A DNA stretch of 28,209 nucleotides from CAYVFC01 sp964450715 (GCA_964450715.1 CAYVFC010000105.1:1-28209); one strand, 5' to 3'. Counted from the first letter of the stretch, positions 1 to 9,439 are shown. The notes: generated by a model not told the origin, from the sequence alone. A program made the numbers and translations.

Positions 1-32
1 GTTTTGTACCAGCAAAATTGTGTAGGATCTTT

Positions 33-143
33 AGGCGCAAGGCCCGCCCCTACGGTCCCGGGGCGCACGCCGTTTCGCGGGCGGGCGCGAGGCCCGCCCC
101 TACCGAGGATGCATCAGCCGAACGCAATGCCCGCCGCTACGGG
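33..143. repeat. GC-rich intergenic repeat, two clear copies and one degenerate
   Basis: The core GGCCCGCCCCTAC occurs at 41-53 and again at 91-103, each preceded by GGCGC(A/G)A. A weaker relative (GCAATGCCCGCCGCTACGGG) lies at 124-143. They fill the non-coding left edge, just downstream of the stop codon of the minus-strand sctV gene. The type resembles short dispersed intergenic repeats common in GC-rich genomes. No T-tract follows on either strand, so this is not a clear intrinsic terminator. Confidence 0.45.
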
Positions 144-163
144 GACGACGAACGGCCGGCGGA

Positions 164-2128
164 TTAGATCCGCGCCGGCTCCAGCGGCTTGACCGTTACA
201 CCGGGAGCCAGGTCGGACAGCCCCAGCACCACCGTATCCGGCAGCTCGGGCTCGAGCAGGCGCCGCATATGGAGGCGGACGTCAGAGGCGGCCAGCAGCA
301 CGGCCGGTTCCGATCCGTTGTGCGAGGAGCAGGCCCGGGTCACCGCGGCCACGATGTCGCGGGCCTGGTCGGGCGGAAGCGCGAGATAGCTGGCTCCGGT
401 CTGGCTTCTGTGTACGGCGTCCCGGATGGCTTCCTCGATCTCCGGGTCCAGGCGGTGGGCGGCCAGCACCCCGTCCGGGGCGTAGCGGTGGCTAATCTGC
501 CGGCTGAGGCCGGTGCGCGCCAGCTCGGCCAGCTGGTCGGGATCGCTTTGCGGGTTGGCGTGCAATGACAGGGCCTGCAGGATCTCGCGCAGAGGCCGGA
601 TGCTCACCCTTTCGGCCAGCAGCCGCTGCAGCACGGCCGTCAGCAGCGGGAGCGAAAGTGGTTTCGGTACCAGGTTGCGGACCAGAGCCGGCTGCTGCTT
701 CCCCAGACGGTCGAGCATGTCCTGTACTTCCTGTATACCGACCAGGTCCTGCGCGCGGGATTCGGCCGCGTTTCGCAGGCGACGGGCGACGAGGTTCGCC
801 GGGTCGAGCCCCTCTGTCTCTTCTATCCGTCCCCGCGCCACCGGAAGGTCCAGCATTTGCAGTACGTAGCCATTGTCCTCGAGTCCCTCGTCGAGCGAGA
901 TTCTCACCGGGGGCAGCACCACCCCCAGATCGCGGTTCAGCTGCTGCCGCTCCCTCTCGATGGCCTGGTCGAAGCGGCGAGCGCCGGCCGGGTCTGCGTA
1001 GAGCAGCCGGCCCAGAGTCGGTCCCAGCTCGACGCCCACGGCCTCCGGCCCGTAGGCCGCCATCTCGCCGGCCGCACCCAGGGCCGCGCCCGAGCGTCGC
1101 GCGCCTTGCGGGCGCGCCCTGCGGGCGAGCACCAGCGACCGCGCAGTCGCGCCGAGCAGGGCGGCCAGGACCAGAAAGGGCAGGGCGGGAAGCCCGGGCA
1201 CGAGCGCCAGAAAGGCGAGAAAGCCGGCGCCGATGGCGAGCACGCGGGGATTGCCGAACAGCTGCGCCCCGATGTCCGCTCCCAGCGATCCCTGTTCGCT
1301 CTCCGAGGCCACCCGCGTCACCACCAGCCCGGCCGAGGTGCAGATGAGCAGGGACGGGATCTGGGAGACCAGCCCGTCGCCCACGGTGAGCAGCCCGTAG
1401 ACGCGCAGGCTCTGCTCGAGCGGCATGCCCATCATGCCCATGCCGATGCCCACCCCGGCGACGATGTTGACTGCGGTGATGATGATACCGGCGATGGCGT
1501 CGCCCTTGACGAACTTCATGGCGCCGTCCATGGCGCCGTAGAACTGGTTTTCGCGCTCGAGCCGCTCGCGCCTCTGCTGGGCGCCCTCGGCGTCGATCGC
1601 CCCCGCCCGCAGGTCGGCGTCGATGGAGAGCTGCTTGCCCGGCATGGCGTCCAGGGTGAATCGAGCCCCCACCTCGGCCACCCGTTCCGAGCCGCGGGCG
1701 ATCACCAGGTACTGCACCACGGTCAGGATGAAGAAGATGACCGCGCCCACCACGTAGTTGCCCCGCACCACGTAGTCGCCGAAAGACTGGATGACCTCGC
1801 CGGCATAGGCCTGCAGCAGGATCAGGCGGGTAGAGGAGATGTTGAGCGCCAGGCGGAAGAGCGTGGTGACCAACAGCACGGTGGGCATGGAGGCGAAGCC
1901 CAGCCCGTTGGGGATGGTCATTCCGATCAGCAGCATGACCACGCCCAGCGCGATATTCCCCGCGATCAACAGGTCGAGCAGCGGCGTGGGCAGCGGGATG
2001 ATCATCATGCCGACCATCAGCACCACCGCCGCTGCCAGTGCTCCCTCGCCGGTTCCGCGGGCGCCGAAAAGGCGGCCCGGCCTGCTTTCCGGCCGCTTGC
2101 CGCGCGTGTCCTGTCGCTCTGTTCTCAC
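164..2128 (-). CDS. sctV: Type III secretion export-gate protein SctV (FlhA/FHIPEP family)
   Basis: This is the inner-membrane export gate of a type III secretion apparatus. It receives substrates from the ATPase/chaperone side through a cytoplasmic C-terminal domain. From the chosen GTG start at 2128 it has 654 residues. Hydrophobic segments lie in about 30-145 and 205-335, and a soluble domain in about 340-654. The FHIPEP signature is at 147-171 (ERVAEVGARFTLDAMPGKQ). ERVAEV, GAMDGAMKFVKGD and GDGLVSQIPSL look more like injectisome SctV than flagellar FlhA. The GTG has an upstream GGGGAGG about 9 bases away and lies 28 bases after the recR stop. The open frame continues upstream to an ATG at 2227, but that stretch overlaps recR and is Arg/Ser-rich, unlike the family. 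Co-transcription with dnaX-ebfC-recR is likely. No other secretion gene is in the window. FlhA remains the alternative. Confidence 0.85.
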   Translation of the reverse strand: MRTERQDTRGKRPESRPGRLFGARGTGEGALAAAVVLMVGMMIIPLPTPLLDLLIAGNIALGVVMLLIGMTIPNGLGFASMPTVLLVTTLFRLALNISSTRLILLQAYAGEVIQSFGDYVVRGNYVVGAVIFFILTVVQYLVIARGSERVAEVGARFTLDAMPGKQLSIDADLRAGAIDAEGAQQRRERLERENQFYGAMDGAMKFVKGDAIAGIIITAVNIVAGVGIGMGMMGMPLEQSLRVYGLLTVGDGLVSQIPSLLICTSAGLVVTRVASESEQGSLGADIGAQLFGNPRVLAIGAGFLAFLALVPGLPALPFLVLAALLGATARSLVLARRARPQGARRSGAALGAAGEMAAYGPEAVGVELGPTLGRLLYADPAGARRFDQAIERERQQLNRDLGVVLPPVRISLDEGLEDNGYVLQMLDLPVARGRIEETEGLDPANLVARRLRNAAESRAQDLVGIQEVQDMLDRLGKQQPALVRNLVPKPLSLPLLTAVLQRLLAERVSIRPLREILQALSLHANPQSDPDQLAELARTGLSRQISHRYAPDGVLAAHRLDPEIEEAIRDAVHRSQTGASYLALPPDQARDIVAAVTRACSSHNGSEPAVLLAASDVRLHMRRLLEPELPDTVVLGLSDLAPGVTVKPLEPARI

Positions 2129-2156
2129 CGCAGTCCGCCTCCCCTGGCTCGCCCGG

Positions 2157-2747
2157 CTACAGGTCCCGCCGTCCCTCCAGCGCTCGCGAGAGCGTGATCT
2201 GATCGGCGTACTCCAGCTCGCTTCCATGCGGCAGGCCGCTGGCGATGCGCGAGCAGCGCACGGCCAGCGGGCGCAGCTGTTCGGCCACGTAAAGCGCGGT
2301 GGCCTCGCCGTCCACGCTGAGCGGCGTGGCGATGATGACCTCGCGGATGGCCTCGCCGACGATGCGGTCGAGCAAGGGCTGAAGCGGGAGCTTTTCCGGC
2401 CCCATGCCGTCGAGCGGCGAGAGCAGGCCGTGCAGGACGTGGTAGCGGCCTCGAAAGCGGGCGCCGCGCTCGAGGGCGGTGACGTCGGGCGGCCGGGCCA
2501 CCACGCAGAGAAGCGCCGCGTCGCGCTTGGGGTCGGCGCAGATGGAGCAGAGATCGTCCCCGGTATAGTTGCTGCAAATGCGGCAGCGTTTGACGCGTTC
2601 GTGTATCTCGGCCACCGCCTCTCCCAGCGAGCGGGCGTATTGCGGGTCCGAGCCCAGGATGTGATAGGCGAGCCGGGCCGCGGTGCGCTCCCCCACGCCC
2701 GGCAGGCGCGCCAGCAGGGAGACCAGTTCGTCTATCGGATCGGTCAT
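2157..2747 (-). CDS. recR: Recombination mediator protein RecR
   Basis: RecR acts with RecO (and RecF) to load RecA at single-stranded gaps during recombinational repair. The protein has 196 residues, close to the usual ~200. It has an N-terminal helix-hairpin-helix region (LARLPGVGERTAARLAYHIL, about 12-31), a four-cysteine zinc module (C55, C58, C67, C70), a Toprim domain from about 79, and a family-typical C-terminus (LEYADQITLSRALEGR). The frame is open further upstream, but homology begins at ATG 2747, which is 7 bases after the ebfC stop, so translational coupling is likely. One oddity: the Toprim strand usually reads VVE..(P/R)D but here reads VVARPPD, so the conserved acidic residue is Ala84, while Asp88 is kept. 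The ATNPTVEGEAT segment reads ATPLSVDGEAT. The assignment is secure. Confidence 0.96.
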   Translation of the reverse strand: MTDPIDELVSLLARLPGVGERTAARLAYHILGSDPQYARSLGEAVAEIHERVKRCRICSNYTGDDLCSICADPKRDAALLCVVARPPDVTALERGARFRGRYHVLHGLLSPLDGMGPEKLPLQPLLDRIVGEAIREVIIATPLSVDGEATALYVAEQLRPLAVRCSRIASGLPHGSELEYADQITLSRALEGRRDL

Positions 2748-2754
2748 CCCACGA

Positions 2755-3075
2755 CTACACCAGGCCGGGGATCTGTACGCCGCCGGTGATCTTGTCCAGC
2801 TCTTCCTCGACCAGCTTGGCGCTCTTGGCCAGAGCGGCATTGGCGGTGGCCACGACTAAATCCTGTACCAACGCCAGATCCTCGCTCTTCAGCAGCTCCG
2901 GATCGATGGCGACGCTTACCAGCTCCCGCGCACCGTTGGCCACCACCGTGACCTTTCCGTTGCCGCCGGTGGCCTCCATCTTCTCGTCCTTGAGCTCCTC
3001 TTTTCTCTTCTCGACCTTTCGTTGAATACGGCTGGCTTGCCGCATTAACTCATTCATCCCACCTCTAAACGCCAT
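2755..3075 (-). CDS. ebfC: Nucleoid-associated protein EbfC/YbaB
   Basis: This is a small DNA-binding protein of the YbaB/EbfC family, which forms dimers that bind and bridge DNA. At 106 residues it is the usual length. The N-terminus (MAFRGGMNELMRQASRIQRK) is the family's amphipathic helix. The strands GGNGKVTVVANGARELVSVAIDP and the C-terminal ITGGVQIPGL are characteristic. The start at 3075 has AGGAGG eight bases upstream, and this Shine-Dalgarno merges with the dnaX stop codon (AGGAGGTAG), so the two genes are tightly coupled. Placement between dnaX and recR is the classical order. An internal Met at residue 7 is a less likely start because the first six residues match the family. Confidence 0.95.
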   Translation of the reverse strand: MAFRGGMNELMRQASRIQRKVEKRKEELKDEKMEATGGNGKVTVVANGARELVSVAIDPELLKSEDLALVQDLVVATANAALAKSAKLVEEELDKITGGVQIPGLV

Positions 3076-3080
3076 CGATT

Positions 3081-5042
3081 CTACCTCCTGGGCTCGGCCG
3101 GGTCCTCCACCTGCACATCCACGTTGTTCCTGGCCTCGGGGAAGATCTCGATCGCTTCCCTGACCAGCGGATGCTCGAGCGCGCGCTTCACGGTCTGTTC
3201 CCGCTCCTGCTCGCGCTGTTCGTCTTTTTCCTGCGCGATGCTCGTGCCCATGCTCTCGATATCGGCGCAGAAGGCGATCTTCAACTCGGGATACCTGCCG
3301 AGCACTTTCTCGGCCGCGGTCACGATGGCCTCGCGCGCGCTCTCCTCGGCCGCTTGCTGTCCGAAGAACGACTTTTCGCGGAACACGATCTCGAGCCGCT
3401 CTTCGCTGATCTCGGCCGGGACTCCTTGCTCGAGCACGGCTCCCAGCGCGGGCTGTGTCTCCTTCAAGCAGGAGACGATCTCGATCCAGCGCGACGATAC
3501 CTGGATCGGGCTGCCGTCCCCGCTCCGCGTCGCAGCGACCGGGGGTCGCGACCGGCCGGGCGCGGGCGCGGGTGCGGAAGAGCGTTTGGCCGGTAGCTCG
3601 CCCCTCGGCGGCGGTGCCGGAGGCTGTTCCTCGACCGGAGCGGCGATCGGTTCGGCGCTGGCTCTAGTGCGCCGTCTACGGGGGGCGGCGTCGGGCGGCG
3701 GTCGGCCGCCGGAACCGCCGGGCGGTGCCGGGGGCTGTTCCTCGACCGGAGCGGCGATCGGTTCGGCGCGGGCTCTAGTGCGCCATCTGCGGGGGGCGGC
3801 GTCGGACGGCGGTAGGCCGCCGGAACCGCCGGGCGGCGCACCGCCGCCGTCCTGACCCGAAGGCGATCGCCCTGGCGGTGGAGCGTCGCTGCCCTCGAGC
3901 CGGGCCTCCAGCGCGCGCAGCTCGCCGAGCAGCTCGGTCATGGGCGTAAGCGGCGGTCGGTCGGCCAAGCGGACCAGCCCCATCTCCAGCACGATCTTGG
4001 GCGAGGCGCTGCGAGCGACCTGGTCCACCAGCTTGCTCGCCCCGGTGAAGGCGCGCTCGATCTGCTGTGGGCTGTGTCCTGCGACCAGGCGCATCGCCGC
4101 CTCGCGCTCGTCCCGGGCCATGTCCACCAGATCGCCCGAGTCTTCCCCCACCACCCGCAGCACGACCAGATCGCGCAGCAGCTCCAGTAGCTGTCGCGCC
4201 AGGTGCAGCATGTCCACTCCCTGGTCGGCCAGGTTGCCCAGCCGCTTCATGCAGCCGGCCGCATCGCCCTTCAGCACGGCGGCGGCGATCTCGAAGCAAG
4301 CGGAGCGGTCGGCGATGCCGAGCTGCCGGGCGAGCTGCTCGCCCTCGAGACGGCCCGCGCACAGCGCCACCACCTGGTCGAGAAGGGTGAGCGCATCCCG
4401 CATGGAGCCGGCGGCCTCGCGCGCCACAAGCGCCACCGCGGCCTCGTCCGCCTCGATCGATTCCTTTTTCAGAATCTCCTCGATCCGAGCGGTGATCACC
4501 GCGCGCGGGATGAGCCGGAAATCGTAGCGCTGGCAGCGGGAGCGGATGGTCAGCGGTACCTTGTGGCTCTCGGTGGTGGCGAAGATGAACTTCACGTGCT
4601 CCGGGGGCTCCTCCAGCGTCTTCAGAAAGGCGTTGAAGGCGCCGGCGGAGAGCATGTGCACCTCGTCCACGATGATCACCTTGAAGCGATCGCGGGCGGG
4701 CCGGAAGGGCAGCGTCTCCTGCAGGCGGCGCACGTCGTCCACGCTGTTATTGGAGGCGCCGTCGATCTCCAGCACGTCCAGATCCACGCCGGAGGTGATC
4801 TCGTGACAGGGGTCGCACTCGTTGCACGGCTCGCGGGCCGGGCCCTTGGCGCAGTTCAGCGTCTTGGCCAGAAGGCGCGCGGTGGTGGTCTTGCCCACGC
4901 CGCGGACGCCCGTGAACAGAAAGGCATGGGCGATCCGGCCGCTCTGTACCGCGTTGCTGATGGTGCGCGAGACATGGTCCTGCCCCACCAGCTCGGAAAA
5001 ACGCTGCGGTCGGTATTTACGGGCGAGAACGGTGTAGGACAT
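3081..5042 (-). CDS. dnaX: DNA polymerase III subunit gamma/tau
   Basis: DnaX is the clamp-loader ATPase subunit; its tau form also bridges the replicative polymerases. The protein has 653 residues. The N-terminal AAA+ module has Walker A GVRGVGKT (45-52), zinc cysteines C64, C73, C76 and C79, Walker B DEVH (126-129) and LTIRSRCQRYDF (164-175). A lid and collar follow to about 365. A low-complexity Pro/Gly/Arg linker (about 380-530) contains a 37-residue tandem duplication. A tau-type C-terminal domain (about 535-640) follows. No family-type A-rich slippery heptamer with a supporting hairpin was seen, so a programmed short gamma product is not supported. The start follows MSYTVLARKYRPQ homology; no clear Shine-Dalgarno precedes it. 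First gene of the dnaX-ebfC-recR-sctV operon. Confidence 0.96.
   Translation of the reverse strand: MSYTVLARKYRPQRFSELVGQDHVSRTISNAVQSGRIAHAFLFTGVRGVGKTTTARLLAKTLNCAKGPAREPCNECDPCHEITSGVDLDVLEIDGASNNSVDDVRRLQETLPFRPARDRFKVIIVDEVHMLSAGAFNAFLKTLEEPPEHVKFIFATTESHKVPLTIRSRCQRYDFRLIPRAVITARIEEILKKESIEADEAAVALVAREAAGSMRDALTLLDQVVALCAGRLEGEQLARQLGIADRSACFEIAAAVLKGDAAGCMKRLGNLADQGVDMLHLARQLLELLRDLVVLRVVGEDSGDLVDMARDEREAAMRLVAGHSPQQIERAFTGASKLVDQVARSASPKIVLEMGLVRLADRPPLTPMTELLGELRALEARLEGSDAPPPGRSPSGQDGGGAPPGGSGGLPPSDAAPRRWRTRARAEPIAAPVEEQPPAPPGGSGGRPPPDAAPRRRRTRASAEPIAAPVEEQPPAPPPRGELPAKRSSAPAPAPGRSRPPVAATRSGDGSPIQVSSRWIEIVSCLKETQPALGAVLEQGVPAEISEERLEIVFREKSFFGQQAAEESAREAIVTAAEKVLGRYPELKIAFCADIESMGTSIAQEKDEQREQEREQTVKRALEHPLVREAIEIFPEARNNVDVQVEDPAEPRR
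3611..3832. repeat. 111-bp tandem duplication inside dnaX
   Basis: Two adjacent copies, 3611-3721 and 3722-3832, differ at about six positions by eye. The period of 111 bases is 37 codons, so the reading frame is kept. The repeat encodes two copies of a linker unit containing AEPIAAPVEEQPPAPPGGSG in the disordered region between the AAA+ core and the tau C-terminal domain. It looks like a recent in-frame duplication that lengthens the tether. Confidence 0.85.
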
Positions 5043-5477
5043 GGCAAACTGGTGAAAGAGGAAACCTTACTACTACCACCGTAGACCGCCAGGGGGGAAG
5101 CGGGGCGGTTTTCGGAATTTTTCTTCTGGTACGTTTGGATCGGATTTATCGAAAACGGGACGGCGGTCGGGACTTGGTATTTCCCCGGGTTTTCGGCTCG
5201 CTCATCGAGCACGATATCGAAGATCGAAATTCCGAGCACCGTCCCGGCAACTTTGGATCGCGTCTCGAACAGTATAAGGAAAACCGAAGTTACGGACACA
5301 CGATCTCGAATCTTAAAGCGAAATTACCGAGTACACCGGCGAAGCCGTTGACACTTCGAGGGAGCAACTCTACATTCCGTACGTGCTCGCAGGGAGTAAC
5401 GGCCTCGAGCTTTTCATAGAAACGATTCACCCCAGCTGTCCCCTTCGATCAGGCGAAGCGGGCAAGGCTTTCGCACC
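5043..5477. other. Divergent intergenic region dnaX / pyrG
   Basis: 435 bases separate the divergent dnaX and pyrG starts. The stretch is more AT-rich than its neighbours. It holds the pyrG promoter (listed separately). The only open frames are short, have non-ATG starts without ribosome binding sites, and encode no recognisable protein. No convincing sigma70 promoter for dnaX was found on the minus strand, although one must lie here or further upstream. Confidence 0.6.
5348..5376 (+). promoter_or_regulatory. Sigma70-type promoter for pyrG
   Basis: A perfect -35 box TTGACA (5348-5353) is followed after exactly 17 bases by TACATT (5371-5376, four of six consensus positions). Transcription would begin near 5383, leaving a leader of about 95 bases before the pyrG ATG. 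No attenuator hairpin with a T-tract was seen in that leader. Confidence 0.65.
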
Positions 5478-7097
<1,620 letters not shown>

Positions 7098-7220
7098 GGG
7101 GAGCCCGAAAAGGGTCCCTATAGCGTCGGGGCGGTTCGGTGCCCTGGACACTTCCCTGTCGCCGGAGGTATTTTCGGTGCTCGACGGTATCTGGTGTTGC
7201 CACTTCGAGGAGGAATCGAC

Positions 7221-8030
7221 ATGAAAAAGCTTATGTTTTTGGTGCTGGTGAGCGGGGGGCTGCTGCTGAGCGGTATCGGCTGCGGCGATGACGATGACGA
7301 CGGCTCGTCCGCGGGGAGCGGCGGGACCGGCGGCGAGGCCGGCAGCGGCGGCGAGGCGGGCGGCGAGCCGGTTACCTTTGACTGCGGCGGCGACGAAGCC
7401 GACTGCGATCTGCTCAATGCCAACAGCTGCGAGGACGGGTACGGCTGCCAGTTCCTGCTTCCCTCCTCCGGCGACGGAGCCGCTTTCGCACAGTGCAGCG
7501 AGGCTGGTGACGGCAAGGACGGAGATACCTGTGACGCGGACAATCCGTGTGAGCCGGGATTGCACTGCCACGATGGCGTCTGCCACACGTATTGCTGCAA
7601 GTACGGCGCCGCCAGCGAATGTCCGACCGACCAGGCGTGCGTGATCGCGCTTGATGACGGACAGGGCGAGACCTCGGACGTGTCCGTGTGCGACGCCTGT
7701 GACGACTGCAACCCCTTCACCCTGGAGGGCTGCGACGACGGGCAGGGCTGTTACCCCATCACTCCCGAGGACGAGTCCGAGGCCAACAGCGGCTGCCGCC
7801 TTTGCTTGACGAGCGTGGGCGAGAAGGGAGCCGGCGACGCCTGCGAGGCGGTCAACGAGTGTGCGCCGGGTCTGGGTTGCTACAGCGTGGAAGGGGGCGA
7901 CCCCGAGTGCGTGCCCTTCTGCGATCTGGACGCTGATTCGGACGCCTGCGAGGATGGCACCATCTGCCAGGACTCGGCGGGCTCCGATGCCATGGGGCTG
8001 CAGGTCGGTATCTGTCTGACGGCCGAGTAA
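7221..8030 (+). CDS. Cysteine-rich secreted lipoprotein, function unknown
   Basis: Not recognised as a named family. It is a predicted lipoprotein of 269 residues. The signal peptide is MKKLMFLVLVSGGLLLSG, followed by IGC as the probable lipidation site, then an Asp run (GDDDDDG) and a Gly/Ser/Ala linker typical of myxobacterial lipoproteins. The mature part has many Cys in CxxG(x)xC and DxC-type spacings, suggesting a disulphide-stabilised fold outside the cytoplasm, and is very acidic. The open frame begins upstream at 7194, but ATG 7221 has GAGGAGG about 8 bases before it and starts the signal peptide. It stands alone between pyrG and a convergent capA-like gene. A degenerate-consensus lipobox (Gly at -3) is the one weak point. 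Confidence 0.8.
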   Translation: MKKLMFLVLVSGGLLLSGIGCGDDDDDGSSAGSGGTGGEAGSGGEAGGEPVTFDCGGDEADCDLLNANSCEDGYGCQFLLPSSGDGAAFAQCSEAGDGKDGDTCDADNPCEPGLHCHDGVCHTYCCKYGAASECPTDQACVIALDDGQGETSDVSVCDACDDCNPFTLEGCDDGQGCYPITPEDESEANSGCRLCLTSVGEKGAGDACEAVNECAPGLGCYSVEGGDPECVPFCDLDADSDACEDGTICQDSAGSDAMGLQVGICLTAE

Positions 8031-8071
8031 GACTGAGGAGGACTGAGACTGAGGGGGACGGACTGGACTGA

Positions 8072-8141
8072 GGGGGACGTTGTTGAGTAATTAAGTAATT
8101 GCGCAATTGCGCAATTACTTAATTACTCAACAACGTCCCCC
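8072..8141. repeat. Perfect 70-bp palindrome, zero spacer
   Basis: Two 35-base arms are exact reverse complements with no loop (8072-8106 and 8107-8141). The outer ends are GGGGGACGTTGTTGAG and its complement ending in CGTCCCCC; the centre is GCGCAATTGCGC. It lies between the stop codons of two convergent genes (8030 and 8158). Just before it, ACTGAGGGGGACG occurs twice (8048-8060 and 8067-8079). There is no T-tract. It may act as a two-way transcription barrier, or be a palindromic (REP or MITE-like) element; the sequence alone does not decide. Confidence 0.9.
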
Positions 8142-8157
8142 CGCCCCGCCCCATCCC

Positions 8158-9333
8158 CTACAGGGCGAGCCGGCCGCGTCGTCCCCGGCGCTCGATTCTG
8201 GCGCCTAGAGCGGCGGAGCGCTTGATAAAGCTGTGGAAGAATCTGTCCAGATCCTTTCCCGTGGGTATTCGTGGCTGGTACTTGACGATGCGGTTCTGGG
8301 TCATCAGAGGGGTGAACTCCAGACGGATCATCTCGCCTTCGGAGAGCAGCAGCGAGGCCGCCATGCCGTAGCGCATGCTGGCGCGGCCGATGGTGCCGAA
8401 AGCGTAGTTGCCCAGGCTGTAGACGATGGGCCGCTCCCGGTAGATGGCGACCGGCTGGTATTGGTGGCTGTGGTGGCCGATGACGATGTCGGCGCCGGCG
8501 TCGATACAAGCGCGTGCTAGCCGGAGCTGGTTCTCGTCGACCGGTTTGTAGTTCTTACCCCAGTGTACGAATACGGCTACCAGGTCGGAATGTTCCCGCA
8601 TCCTCGCGATGTCAGCGGATAGATCTTCGTCGTTGAACCGCGCTGCACCCGGAAAGCTCAGCCAGGGGGTGTCCAGGGCATATGCGTGCGTCCAGAGGCG
8701 CCAGCCCAGCTTGTCCTGCATCAAGGCGAGCAGTCCCAGCCGGCCCCCGGCCGTCTCCAGCACCAGCCCGCGCCGGGCCATGGCCTCGGAAGGTCCGGCT
8801 CCCAGGTGTCGGATACCGCCCCGGTCGAGGTAGCGGAGCGTGTCCGCCAGTCCCTGCCTGCCGTAGTCGTAGACGTGGTTGTTGGCCAGGCCGACCACGT
8901 TGATGCCGGCCCGGCCGATTTCGGGCACGAGATCCGGATCTGCCTGGTAGAGCCACTTTCTGGGCAGCGGCCAGGGCTGGTCGCTGGTGGTCAGGGGCGA
9001 CTCCAGATTGGCCACTACCGCGTCGTGGCGGGCGAGCAGCCGCCGCGTGCGAGCGAACTGGTAGCCGAGATCGTACCCCTGCTCGGCGATCAAGGCGGCG
9101 GCCGCGTCCGCGGGCGCGAAGTCGCCCAGGAACAGCACCCGGCCGAGCCCGTCGTCGCGTACCGCGGGGAATGAGACGATCTCGGGCGCGGGAACAGCGA
9201 TCCAGGGGTTGTAGAACGACCAGAGAGCCATCCAGAGCAGAACGAGCGCGGCCGGGAGGGCCAGCAAGCCGCCCGCGAAGCGAACGAGAATTCTTCTCCT
9301 GGGATTCCGGGGGGTTGCCGATTGCTGAACCAT
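8158..9333 (-). CDS. Membrane-anchored CapA-family (PGA_cap) metallophosphatase-like protein
   Basis: The family is named after CapA of poly-gamma-glutamate capsule synthesis and has a calcineurin-like metallophosphoesterase fold. The 391-residue protein has one transmembrane helix (about 16-40) after a basic N-terminus, so the catalytic domain should be outside the cytoplasm. Metal-site motifs in order are FLGDFAPA (Asp71), VVANLESPLT, LANNHVYDYG, FVHWGKNY, IVIGHHSHQYQP and YSLGNYAF. All expected ligands are present. No capB/capC partners are adjacent, so polyglutamate synthesis is not supported, and the substrate is unknown. The frame extends to a GTG at 9399, but neither start has a clear Shine-Dalgarno; ATG 9333 was chosen because the extra 22 residues look like random coil. 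Confidence 0.9.
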   Translation of the reverse strand: MVQQSATPRNPRRRILVRFAGGLLALPAALVLLWMALWSFYNPWIAVPAPEIVSFPAVRDDGLGRVLFLGDFAPADAAAALIAEQGYDLGYQFARTRRLLARHDAVVANLESPLTTSDQPWPLPRKWLYQADPDLVPEIGRAGINVVGLANNHVYDYGRQGLADTLRYLDRGGIRHLGAGPSEAMARRGLVLETAGGRLGLLALMQDKLGWRLWTHAYALDTPWLSFPGAARFNDEDLSADIARMREHSDLVAVFVHWGKNYKPVDENQLRLARACIDAGADIVIGHHSHQYQPVAIYRERPIVYSLGNYAFGTIGRASMRYGMAASLLLSEGEMIRLEFTPLMTQNRIVKYQPRIPTGKDLDRFFHSFIKRSAALGARIERRGRRGRLAL

Positions 9334-9439
9334 CTGCTTCGCGCCGGGGTCCTCGGGGGAGGGGGTCTCGCAGGTGCGAGAGGGGGTATTGTAGACCACC
9401 TGTACGGGTGTACGAGTATGTTCACCGCCTTTTTACCCC

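Noticed and set aside
164..2128. Flagellar FlhA instead of SctV
   Set aside because: ERVAEV, GAMDGAMKFVKGD and GDGLVSQIP look more like SctV. Kept as an alternative because no neighbouring secretion or flagellar gene is available to decide.
857..2197. Long open frames opposite sctV (and similar ones opposite pyrG, fadN, hppA and the other large genes)
   Set aside because: High-GC codon bias opens antisense frames. The translations are His/Arg/Gly-rich without recognisable domains, and the opposite strand encodes clear families.
3081..5042. Programmed frameshift in dnaX
   Set aside because: Only short A runs (five at most) appear, none with the usual slippery heptamer plus a hairpin before the linker.
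5135..5419. 94-codon plus-strand frame in the dnaX/pyrG gap
   Set aside because: TTG start with no ribosome binding site, no recognisable motif, and it overlaps the pyrG promoter.
8158..9333. Capsule (poly-gamma-glutamate) synthesis locus
   Set aside because: capB, capC and other capsule genes are absent; the CapA fold alone does not define the pathway.
8158..9399. GTG start at 9399 for the CapA-like gene
   Set aside because: No Shine-Dalgarno, and the extra 22 residues have no family or signal-anchor character. ATG 9333 is only slightly better, so the start is uncertain.
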